DNA from: Physcomitrium patens
Taxonomy: Eukaryota; Streptophyta; Bryopsida; Funariales; Funariaceae
Reading direction: 5' to 3'
Assembly: GCF_000002425.4 (NCBI RefSeq)
Contig: NC_037256.1
Span: 12,185,556-12,249,555 of the forward strand
DNA: 64,000 nt
A program made the translations under genes and the position numbers. Positions 50,109-61,813 of the stretch are shown one piece after another (within the stretch, counting starts at the first letter, position 1; every line of letters starts with the position of its first letter). The notes under the pieces are model-generated. The model was not told where the DNA came from, did no database searches, and saw only the letters and a program-made list of their open reading frames with translations.

Positions 50109-51296
50109 CTTCAATTGGCCCATCGCCTGTTTTCATACTGTTCTAGTGGTTTTAAGTTTCCCTTAAGGCTACACATCTCATCAAACCAAAGCCGTTGTCT
50201 GCCATGACTGGTAACTTTGCTCTTTAGCCTTATTCAGGTGGTCTACCTTGCCGACAGATATGGAGGAATTAAAGACTTGAACATGGAAATAAACCTAGAA
50301 GTTTCAACGAAGACGCACAGCAGCCAGGGTGGCCTAGCATTTTGTGGCTCCCTACTTTGATGACGGTTCCAAAGTCTCTCAAATTCTAAAGATACCACCC
50401 TTGCATATTTACTCGAAAGTGTCACAGGTTCAGCGTCCAAGTTTCGACTTGTTAAGAGAGATGCATATTACTCTATTCTTAAAGAAATTCCCAATATGGA
50501 ATCGCAGTACTTCATTGCTGGTAACATATTACTGGATATTGTTTGTCCATTGCTACCGAACTTATCGTGCCTCCAGTTGCCTTCGGAGATGTGTGAGAGT
50601 GGAATCATACGCTTGAATATCATCAAATTGATGCATCACACTGTGAGTGGCCAAGCTCTTCTACAGTGGGAGTTTTGTAGCATGTAAGTGACTAGGAAGC
50701 CCTTTCACCTCACTCTTGTATCAGTGCGTGCTTTGAGAAGCCTAGAACCTCTTAATCGATGTGCTCAGAGTTTGTTACTACAGTTTATTGGGTCCATTTG
50801 GGCTTGTTTTTTGTCTGACATCCACCTAGTCCCTGAGTCTTAGTTCATCTCTGCATGCGGTCATTTAGAGCTGTTGATGAGATGAAATATAAAGGAAAAG
50901 CCTAAGTTTCTATCGATTGAGCGGTATGAGATGTGCCATGTGTTTTGTGAGAGTTACATTCTTGAGGTTGATTATTGTGTGTGTCTCATAATTCTAAACA
51001 ATGTGTAGATTAGATGTCAACTGGAATTAAGTACAGCTCTTGATATATGGAAATCTGACCCTGAATGGATGTTAAAGATGATTAAACAAATCAATAATCA
51101 ATATTTGTGATCTCACCTTTCATTTTAGCTAATTTTTATGGAAATAATAATAGCTTTTACATTGTATATATATATATATATATATTCATAATGTAATATA
51201 TTTATTGACTATCTCTATATCTATAAATTAATTAATGGTATATTTTAAATCATAAAATAAATAATGATATATAATATCTAATTAAAAGAAATATAT

Positions 51297-51334
<38 letters not shown>

Positions 51335-51340
51335 ATAAGT
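50109..51340. other. 3' flank of the TAXIMIN-type gene, then AT-rich DNA
   Basis: Moderate GC to about 51.1 kb, probably including the 3' untranslated region. Then (TA)n runs at about 51167-51184 and 51301-51332. No gene is recognised; short frames are not supported. Confidence 0.55.
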
Positions 51341-54300
51341 TGAAAGAGAGAAAGTTATTGAAGTAATATATTTATATTATCAAAGCCACACCATACGTAA
51401 ATATATTTTGTTCGTCTTTTAATTCTTGTTTTTTAAGTATTCTTCATTGTAGCATTCTTCTCTTCTCACATGTCACGGATGCACTATATAAAAGACCAAA
51501 TAAGAAGTTGAACATAAGAGTTTCAATAAGAAAGTTAGCATGAAATTAAATAGACTAGACAAGTATAAGATCATCAATAAGAGAGATGAGTTAGAGATCG
51601 AAGAGATTCATTGTTGAAATTGAAGATTTCCACTATGTATTACACATGATTATCTATTTCAATGTAAGGTGATGATGGTTGTATTCTTAATGATATAGTT
51701 CATTTTGTATAAGCTTCCAGGATAGAAACATGAAAGATTGGATATATCTTTATGGATGTGGATAGTTCCAACCAATAAACTACTAGATTGATTTACTTTT
51801 GAATACAAAATGGCATCAATCTTCAATAGTCTAACTTATTGCAAAGCCAATTGGTTTTGATATTTCATTAAAGAAGCTATAGTTTATCTCCAACTTAAAA
51901 AAAACATAGAATTCTTTTTTTAAATTTATCTATAGATGTTTTATAAGAATCTTGAATTGCTTATAAATAAAGCTTCAAAGTTATTTGAAGGTGTGACAAT
52001 TATTTCGTAAGATCTTTAACTCCTAGATTTTTTTCTTTTGATATATTCAATAAATCAAACTTTGAATAGTAACTATAATTGGTATAAAATGGTGTTTATT
52101 GAGTCAAAGCATGAATAATATTATTATAAATCAACTCTGCTAAAATTAAATGCGATATCTAATCATCTTATTGATAGTTGATGGTACATTATGAATACTG
52201 CTCCAATACTTGATTGACTTATTTTGTTTGACTTTTGATTTGAGGATAGAACACAAATAAAAGTTTAATATCTACCTTCAATATCTTAAAAAAAGATTTC
52301 CAAAACTTTGATATAAATTGAGATTTTCAATTAAAAATGATGTCATTAGATAGGCCATGATATATATTGATAGGTCAAAAGAAGACAATGATATATTCTA
52401 ATAAGCTTGGGAGTGATTCAAAATCCAAGGTGATAAGAAATACTCAAAGATTTTGTAATTTAAATATACAATCATAGGATATATAGTGCCTTCTAATAAA
52501 TAATACTATTCTTAGAAAGAATCTACAATTATAAGAAGCTCTTTGGTGTAAATCTCATAATTGATCTCCACATTTGAAAACTTTTTGAAATAAAATGCAA
52601 CTTGGTGGAGCTTTTTATCATTTTCTATTTGTGATAGTATAACTTCTAATCCAAAGTCAAAAGCATCAATCTCCAAATAAAAAGCTTTTGTAAAATTTGA
52701 ATGCATTAAGATTAGAGCTATAATAAAAGTTATCTTTAAATCTTGAAAAGCCCTTTGTACTTGAGGTTTCTCATTCTAATTTATCTTTAGATATCAATCA
52801 AGTGACAAAAGAAGCAACTTAGGAATGATTCTTGATAAATATCAAATAAAAATTAATAAATAAAAAGAATTATTATATATTTTATACTATCTTTAGAATT
52901 ATTTTATTTTTTTATAGCTTAAATTTTCTTTGAATCCATTAATAAATCTTTATTAGATATAATATATCTATAGAAATCTATTTTTAACTGATGGAATACA
53001 TATTTTTTAAATTTGGCATACAATCTTGTATCTTGTAATTTTTGCAAGACTAATCTTACATATTTTTTATATTCTTTAGGAATAGATTAAGATATCATTA
53101 AGATAGGAGACAACAAACTTGTCTAAATTTTTTAAAAAAATATCATTCATCAAATACTGAGATATAATTAGAATATTTGTTAGTTTAAAAGGTATGATAT
53201 TATATTCAAAATATTCATACCTTGTCCAAAATATTGTCTTCTATTTATTTCCTTCTTTAATTTGTACCAAATTATATGCTCTATAGAGATGTGGGCTTGA
53301 CTAAGTTGTACCAAAAGCCTTGATATCAATGGTAATGGATAACAATTCTTCACCATTACTTTGTTGAAGTTGCAATAATTAATACACATTCACAAAGATC
53401 CACATTTTTTCTTCACAAAAATTATAGATGCACTTGTTGGAGATTTAAAATGCCAAATAAAATTCTTTACATTTTTTTTGTTCACGCAATCCTTCAATGT
53501 TGAAAGCTTATTTTGTAATATGTTGTAGATTGGGTCAAATGGCAGTTGAGCCTATTCTTAAAGATCAATGGCACAATCATATGGCCGATGCTATGGCAAT
53601 ATGTCAATATCCTTCTTTTTGAAGATATCTTGAAATTCCCTATACTACTTTAGGATAGCTACTAATAAGTTTACTTCTTCACGAGCTAAAGTTGTATAAA
53701 TAACAAATAATATTTTCTTCTTAGTCATCTTCATAAAAGTCCTTGCTCTAAGAAATAAAGTCTTTGGTGTTGATGACTTTTTGTTCAAAAGATTTCTACA
53801 GAAAATTCAATCTAATAAAACCTCTAATCTATAAATAAATTATATTTTTTTAACCATAAAATTCTTAAATTGATAGAATTGGATCAAATTTTAATAATAT
53901 TAAATACTATTTTGCTACTATGGCCCTTAAATGATATTTCTAGTGATATGGTCTTATGCATAATATTACTTGAAGATAAAGGTTAACCATCTGTATCTCA
54001 ATATAGTCTATGTTTTGACTTCTATACTATTTTTTTTTATGAAATTTGATAAATTCTTTATTTAAAAAGTAAGTAAATTTTCTTAAATCTAATAAGACAT
54101 TTCTTTGAAGTTTTTGTGGACCAAAAAACAAAGATATAATAAAGCAATAAGAAATTTGGATAGAAAGAGACGGACCTTCATGAACTTGAAGTGTTGAAAT
54201 GCTTAACTACATGATTTCTATTGTGATTAAGCCTCTTTGATTTCTTTGACAATTACACTTCTATTTCTAGTTGTACATTGTTTCTTTAGACAAATCTTAG

Positions 54301-55142
54301 ATTTGTAGCCTCTTTTATTATAATACAAGCATATGCCTTGTTTAAATTAATGTTCTTTTTTCCTTATTGTGAGAAATTTGAATCGTATTGCATCAATTTG
54401 CATATCTTTAACTCTGGAATATAGAAGCAATGTATTTTTTGAAGCAATATAATACAAATTTCTAATGTATTACTTTGTAAAAGTCCACGAACATTAAACT
54501 TGAGTGTATTTAAATAATCAATTATTGTACTTCACAACTTGACTAATAACTTCATTCAGTATTTGAAGATTAGATAATGATAATAATAGTCTTTCATATT
54601 ATCTTTTAATCTCCAATAAAATTAGTTCACAAGAGATTGTTCATCTTAATTGATGTCATAGGCTAATTGCCTAAAATCAAATGCATAAATTAATACAAAG
54701 CATGATCCTTGATGCAATGAGTAAATCTTTGTTATTATCTATCAGACCTTGTCATGTTCTTCAAATGCCTCTACAAATGCTTCTAAAAAGACCTTCAATA
54801 TTTTTTAATATTAAAAGATCATTTTTCAAATAAAAGAAAAATTCAAAATAAAGCTTGTCTTATAAGCAAGGTTTTTACTAAATCAACTTATAACTTCTTT
54901 GTTAGATAGTATTCAAGTTGTAGAAAATTTATCCATTGAATTTGATTAACAAAACTTCAAAACCTTAAGCATGTGCCATCAAACTTTTCTATAAGACAAA
55001 TTCAAGGCTCTTTATGTTGTTGAATATGTGAGTTCTTTTATTGAGGTATAGGTGCTATTGCTTCATTAGATGTAGAAGCTTAAGGAAGTGATTGCATCAT
55101 AAATTGAACTTTTCCAAGTCTTGCACCATTGTTATACTGTAA

Positions 55143-56239
55143 TTGCTTATAGTATGTAAAATTTAGTTAGAACATATAATATGTTCATAAGTCTTGGTGT
55201 ATGTTAGAGTGGTTATTAGATTAATTTAAAGAGATTGGATTTAAGAAACTTTATTTTGAGTTTTATCTTTTTTGATTATAACATTTAAAAAAATTATAGG
55301 ACCTAAATGTTTAATATGAAACCTTGAGAGGAGATTAGAGACTAAAGAAGGAAATCTTAACTAATAGGAGGCTTATTAGGAGGGATGAAAGTAAGACATG
55401 GTTGGATGAAGGCAAGGAATGGAGATCTTCATTCCTATTGGTCGAAGGCCATACCCAATGGACTTAAAGGAGGCTGCCCGAGGCCTTATTAGGGATTAAG
55501 ATTTCTCTTTTGAAGTCATTTGCGCTTTGGAGGCTAGGATCAATACATTTAGGATTTTGGGTAAAAATTGGATGCAAATTTTATGTAATTTGGAGTTGTT
55601 ATGAAGAAGTTATTGGTGCTCAAAGTTAAGGTGTCAATTTCATACCTACTGTCACTCTTTAGCACAAAGCGTATGTTTACGGAGAGCAACAAAAGATCGG
55701 CAATTAGGATTGGAGAGAGTACTTTTTTGACTACATCTTTCATATACTATTTGATGAATTTGGAGTTTAGATGAAGAAATTATAGAGGGTTGAAGTTAGC
55801 GCATCTAAATCAAACGTAGTAAGTAAGTGATTTTATTCATAGTAATGGTTGAATTTTGGATGAATTTTTAGCTAAAATCTTTTGGAGAAGGTAGATTATT
55901 GTGTTGAAAAGATATACATATAAATTTTGTGGCATTTGAGTGTTTATTTTGTGAGTTATGAAGAAAATTGCATGCAGATGTATAAAACCTAGGGTTTAAA
56001 GCTACTATTAGGATTTTGGTGATATCTTAAGATCTATGGTTGAAATTTTTTTTGGTAGTTTTTAGAAGTACATCAGTACTTCATGTAAAATTTGAGTGTA
56101 TTTGAATGGTCCGATTGGAAGATATGAGTTTTTGAAGTTTAAAAATAATACCCCATAAGAATATTAAAGGATTTAGAAGTTTTATCATATTTTGGATGTC
56201 TTTAGGAACTTAAGACTTATATATTTGGTATAATAGCAC

Positions 56240-56285
<46 letters not shown>

Positions 56286-56392
56286 ACTTGGTCTTCCTTA
56301 TCTCAAGACTTGATTGAACAATTAGTGGTAGACATGAGCCCGGTGCTTTCTTGAGGCAAATTCTCTCTACCTCGACACCACTATGAAATCTT
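55143..56392. mobile_element. Unclassified 1.25-kb insertion in the gypsy gag region
   Basis: Gag-like sequence is lost between these points and the composition changes. The word CTTATA is present at both edges, as a short target-site duplication might be. No coding frame of known family is visible; a (TA)n run lies at 56246-56281. A solo LTR is possible, but clear TG...CA ends are not seen. Confidence 0.4.
56246..56281. repeat. (TA)n microsatellite
   Basis: About 17 TA units within the insert in the gypsy relic. A similar run is at 57341-57369. Confidence 0.9.
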
Positions 56393-57335
56393 ATAATTTC
56401 TTTTTATCAATTTTAGCAATTTTGTAAGATAAAGCATTTTGTATGTTTATAATAAAATTTAAGTTGGACTCAATAGACTCAACCATACTATCATCTTCAC
56501 CTCTAGCCATTATAAAGGAAAAAAAATGGAGTTTCTAAATAATACAAGTTTAGAAGAAGGTAATTTGTAACCTTAAAAATACTCACATGCCTTCAAGCAG
56601 ACGAATAATCCACTCTCTATTAAAAAAGATCAAACTCTAGTATTAATAAGAGGAAAATCTTGACTAATTTTCATAGATATATTATACAAAAGTTTGAAGA
56701 AGAAGTTTAATAAAAGAATTTTAATAAAAAAAACTAGCATAAATTTAGTTAAATGAAATGAATATAAGATCATTACCAAAAGAAGTGAACTTGAGCTTCA
56801 AGAGATGCATTGTTGAGATTGAAAATTCCTTCAATCTTATTTCTAATATATATTAGATAGTAGGAAGCTTCTCAAAAAGTTTTTATGTTGCTTGAAGATA
56901 AAGCAATCTTAGGATCCTTCTTAGATAACTTCTTTAATCTTGTAGAACTTTCTAAAATCTCCTAAAATATTCTAAGAACTTTTTAAAACCTTCTAAAATC
57001 TTGTAGAAGCAAATATAATAATTTAAGAATATTTTTAGAATCATCTTGTTAGAAGTCCATAACTCTACATTCTTTTCATGTTGCTCTCTTTCTTGCCATT
57101 TTTTTTTTTTATTCGTGTCATTTTATTTTTTATTGTCATTCTTTACTTATGCATTTGTATTAAATTTTTATTCTCAATACTTCCTCCATATGAATGCAAG
57201 TTGCTATAATAGTCGACTTTCTTTGAAGTATATCAATAGGAATTATGAAGTGTAATTTAAAAAAAAATTACAATGTGGACTCTGTCAATAGCTTTTGACG
57301 TATGGATTTAATACTATAGAAATGTCATTGTAATA

Positions 57336-57372
<37 letters not shown>

Positions 57373-57569
57373 AAAATATATTATAATTTTATATAATTTA
57401 AATATATATAATATTTTAATTAAATCTTTGACATGTTATTTGAAATAATTATTTTCATAAATAATTTTTTGAATTATACAATTAAGAGAAGTTGGTGCAA
57501 ATATATGAATTTTATAAATAAATCATAAAAGTATTATTTGAACAAATAAAAAAGAGTTAAAACATTTTA

Positions 57570-58760
57570 TACCAAAGGATTTTAATAGGATAAGATCAAA
57601 TTTTTTTAAGATATTTAAAACAAGTCAAGGTCTTTTTGTAGTTATATCTTTTCTAATATCTTGATGGTATTACTCAAGTAAGATTTATAAGCATACTTTT
57701 AGCTCAAATTTATCTTTTTAAATTTGTAACTTTGATAAAAATTGATTTATAATATTTGTATAATTTAAAATCCTTATTAGAAGCATTTATATTTACATAT
57801 AGAAAAAATAACCAAAAAGAATGATATTTTTTTATATTTATTCTAGTCTTTACAATAAGTCTCATATTTAATTGCTATTTATATTGTAAAACTTTAATAA
57901 CTTCCTTGTAATGTTGATAGGATCAACAAAGGTCTTGTTTATTAGTTTTTATATGGTTTAAAGAATGATATCAAAGATTTATTGTTTACTATGTCAAAAA
58001 TATATTAATTGATTTTTTTTTACCTAAGAAAATATATGTAATATTTGATTTTTTAAAATACAACACTTATAAGGATTTGATTAGAGGTAAGTAAATTAAA
58101 TAAAAAATAAAAAAATCTAAGTTCTATAAAAATCCATATATTAAGGCCAAAACTATGCAAATTGACAAAACATATTTTATATGATTAATACTATAACTAA
58201 AAAACAAACATCATTGTAAAAACTTATGTGTATATTATTGAAAAGCATGTTATAAAGTAAAAGGCTATCACATCAAATGAAAAGGATTTAAGGCATAGAG
58301 CACATATTCAAATGTAAAATTTTTAAAAACAAAGTTGTCAAATTGTAGAAGAGACCTTGCATTTGTGTAATTCTAGACTACAACTATTAAATACAAATAT
58401 CATGCTATCACTACATCTCATATCTTATTTTAAACTTCTTATAATTGTTAAAACTTTAAATTATGAAATTTTAATTCAAGTGCTTCAATACAACTTATAG
58501 ATAAAGATTTTATATTTAAATAATTGATATTTTCTCCAAATATTTTTTATATTTCTATAGAGATTATTTACAAAAAACAACTTATATGCAAAGATGTTAT
58601 AAAAGAGACCAAGTTATTAAAAGTGGCATTAGAAAATTAAATATCTGACATTGTCATCTATATTATTTAATATTCTTTAAATCTATTAATATTTAAATTT
58701 CTTCAATTTAGATGACATGTTCTTGATGTTGATTGGAAGTTATAAAGATTAGTATAAATG
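57570..58760 (+). mobile_element. Ty3/gypsy gag-protease relic
   Basis: Follows, in heavily decayed form, the same order of motifs as 22.38-23.6 kb in the nested chromovirus: the FxGTRSKF...F gag start, the DGIT-QV-FI segment, and the later protease region around 58.45-58.55 kb. It is a more diverged relative, not a recent copy. No LTRs are assigned. Confidence 0.55.
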
Positions 58761-59130
58761 ATTTAGTCTAAATACCAATGAACCATTTTGATCTTTAATT
58801 TTTAGAGCTAAAATATTTATTTAAGTTATAAAAATAAGGGGGGAAAATATCATTCATATCCCTGAAATATGTTGAAATATCAAGAATACCCAATCCATGT
58901 ATTCTTGATAATAGCAAATCTACCCCTCATCCTTGTCATAATATTAGAACTGCTCCTCAACCTCATTAGCTATCACAACTGTTCTTTTTGAAGTGCAAAT
59001 GGGGCCTAACCTGCATGCCGCAGAGAAATGGGCAAGCCCTCTTTCCGTACTTTTTGGCACGTAACATTATATAGAAACCTTTGCATCAGATTTTGGGTCA
59101 ATAAGCTGCTGGGCCCCCTAAGGGTTTGCA
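58761..59130. other. Junction between retroelement debris and the broken host gene
   Basis: AT-rich to about 58.95 kb, then GC rises. The expected C-terminal part of the remorin-like gene is not found here, so the gene is truncated at or near this point. Confidence 0.5.
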
Positions 59131-60197
59131 TTAGTTCCACTCTCGCAGAACACAATTCGATACATCGCCTTTCTGTGCACAAAGCGTTGGAGCACCAGTC
59201 TGAGATGGAGCAGAAAGAGGAGAGTTCTTGAGGCTTGGTTTTGCAGGTGCAGCTTCGCCAGCAGACAGCCATTTCTCAGCATCATCCCATTTTGATGGAG
59301 TCGGCATGGTGAAAGGGCCGACCACCGATCGATTTGTAGCAGCCAGGTTGAAATCAAAGCTCGCTGTGCTATCTTTCTCACAGTTGCTGTCATCTTCGTA
59401 TGACTTAGCTTTGGTAACAGCCTTTACGTTGCGACTTGAATTGAAGCTGAATATGTTGGTAGGTCCATGGCTCGCCATGTGACCAGATGTTGCCTACGTT
59501 GCTGCCCGGCCCTGGGACATGTTTTCGTTCTGTAATTATCCTCTAGATTCATCCGCAGTCAGCTTCTCAGTTGAAGGAGTTTGGATTGACTTGAAAGGTG
59601 CTGTTAGAGACTCCTTAGAGTGTGCATCTCGTAATGCCAGTGCATTCTTGGTTACGAAAGTCATGTCGGCGGTTGATTCTGAGAAATGAAGCCCATGGCC
59701 AACGTCGTGCACCATCGCCCAAGAACTTGGGTCTTTACCAGATCGTTGATTGTTGTATGGGATTGCAACAAAAAAAACAAAACAAAAAATAATGGGATCT
59801 AATTTTATCAGGTCTTGCCAAGCAAACAGTCCAATTGAGCTAATACGCCTTCTCTATGAGGATTTTCAGATCAGGACCGTAATCTTTCAGCTTTGGAGAA
59901 AAAATCTCATTTCAATTCACCTTTTGAGCCATGTCTATTTGCGACATCCCCTCCATTTTTTTTAGAACTCCGGGGATAGCGTACAGAGTTAACAATGTAC
60001 TTGTCGATAGGATTCATTGAATTAGCGAGCTATCCTAATAACACATGAGACTTGCTTGCGTACTGTACCCTCGGAAAAGATTCATCCTTGGCAGAGCCAT
60101 AGAAGACTACACTGTCACCGTCGAAGAGAGAATTAGTTGAGCGATTTGATTTGCTAGTAATGAGCTCCTTCACTTTGGAGTAGTCACCTTCGTCCAT
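59131..60197 (-). pseudogene. Broken remorin-family-like host gene
   Basis: The first exon, 60069-60197, encodes 43 residues from an ATG in good context (MDEGDYSKVKELITSKSNRS) to a donor CCGAGG|GTACAG. A second long frame, about 59131-59763, contains SSWAMVHDVGHG and later PSKWDDAEKWL (about 59280-59312), a motif I associate with plant remorins and a few related proteins. That second frame is interrupted by two in-frame stops, TAA at 59536-59538 and TAG at 59494-59496, both one C-to-T change from a glutamine codon. No good acceptor precedes it, and no C-terminal remorin domain follows. Remorins are plasma-membrane nanodomain scaffolds. The coding-like composition and continuous frame on both sides of the stops argue for a formerly real gene. 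The family call rests mainly on one motif. Confidence 0.55.
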
Positions 60198-60560
60198 TTC
60201 TGATAATCTATCTACAATTGTTCACAGGTTTGACCTTGTGGACTTGACCCAAATTTGCTGCTTCATTACATCATGTGGCCCGAAAATGCTGTGGAATTCG
60301 TCTGCAGTGACATAACTGAACTATTACTGGAAGACAATTCACATTCATCCGCATGCGGACAACTTTTCTTCACCATATTCACAAATTCAGACAGTATTTC
60401 AATTATGATAGTGATCTTTGGGATTCTTTCTGTACGCATTGTTAATGTTAATGTGAGTTTATTTCTTCCTTACACAATCACCGCATTCCAGAGACTGCTG
60501 GAAAAAACAACCGTGGGACACAATTCCGAATCTCTTCTATCACCGCGAGTTCTCTTCAGA
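60198..60560. other. Former upstream region of the remorin-like pseudogene
   Basis: GC-moderate and non-repetitive, ending abruptly at the 3' end of a Ty1/copia relic near 60.56 kb. It is probably the old promoter and leader. A short frame at 60255-60581 is not supported as a gene. Confidence 0.4.
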
Positions 60561-60561
60561 G

Positions 60562-61782
60562 TCATGAAATTCTTTTGGTGAGAGGCTTCCCGACAGACTC
60601 ATTATTAGAATAATGAGTCATTGGAGGAGTTAGGGCTTTAAATTGATTGAGGTCATGTAATAGATGCCATAGCCATACCAACTTGGAAGTGGCAATGGCC
60701 ATGTACTCTCTCTCCATGCTAAAAAACATAGTCGTCCTTTGGTAAGAGGAGCTCCAATTAACCATACTTTAACAACAAAAAATAATAGTCTGATATTGAG
60801 TGCTGTTCATCTATAACACTAGTCCAATTTGCATTAGAGAAATCATATAGTAGCATCTGAGTCTGTAGATTCCATTGATACTCGATATGATAGTCCATTG
60901 ATCCTCATAATTAACATATAAATCATGGCCTAATTCAAGGACTCGACAATGTTAGTATAAAGAAAAAGATTAACTTCATGGTAGGCATCCTTTGTGGTCA
61001 AGCACTCGACAAAGACAACTTGATACCCATGGCAAGAAGAGTACTCATTGGCTTGGACTCATCAAATCCAAATTCTTATAATTTATGGATGAGATAAAAT
61101 TGTTGAGACATATGGAACCAATCTTGAATGTAATTGGGGGTTGTTTTGAGATTCAAAATATGATGAAGGTCATCTAAATTTAAAAGAAGAAAACACATAT
61201 GAAGTTGAGTTTTAATTTTATCAAGCAATAGTATGCTACTACTTACAATGAGTATATCATCCATGTATAAGATAAAAATGAAAAACTGAGAGCCATGTTT
61301 AAGATAATATATGTTGCCATCTAGTACCAAATTGACAACTTTAAGTGTGGCAAGAAAAGTATTGATAATCTTAAACCATTTGCAAGGTGATAGTTTTAAT
61401 CCATAAAAGATCTTATAAAGTCAACACACCATACTTGATTGATGAGAGATGACTACTTTTGGAACCTTCATGTAGATTTGTTCTTGAAGATATCTATTCA
61501 ATAAAGAAATTTTAATGTCCATTTAATAGACACGTAAATCAAGTTAAATTGCTAAAGCAACAATGAGGCAAATGAATTGGATTCAAATAATAAGAGAAAA
61601 AGTTTCATTATAATGCAAAATCAGAATTTGATTGAATCCATGTACCATGAAATGGGTTTTGAAGTGATCCACAATCCTTAACCTTTTTAGCTTCATTTTA
61701 AATATCTATTTGCAATTGATGGGCTTGAGATTAGCAGAAAGGTAGGTAAATGACCATATTACATTGACAACATAAGAATTGA

Positions 61783-61813
<31 letters not shown>

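Larger units (their letters stand above)
51340..57250 (-). mobile_element. Decayed Ty3/gypsy element with an internal insertion
   Basis: Read right to left: a probable 5' LTR in about 56.64-57.24 kb, then a gag start near 56.51 kb (MARGEDDSMVES type). A zinc-knuckle-like patch lies near 54.3 kb, reverse transcriptase around 53.18-53.5 kb (CPLPLISRLL type), RNase H around 52.51-52.71 kb (FYLEIDAFDFGLEVILSQ type), and a 3' LTR candidate in about 51.4-51.7 kb. The two LTR candidates share an extended but heavily diverged match, with a TATATAAA box in the left copy. An unrelated segment of about 1.25 kb (55.14-56.39 kb) interrupts gag. The element is broken in very many places; by divergence it looks at least as old as the stack at 20-34 kb. 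Outer limits are approximate. Confidence 0.72.
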
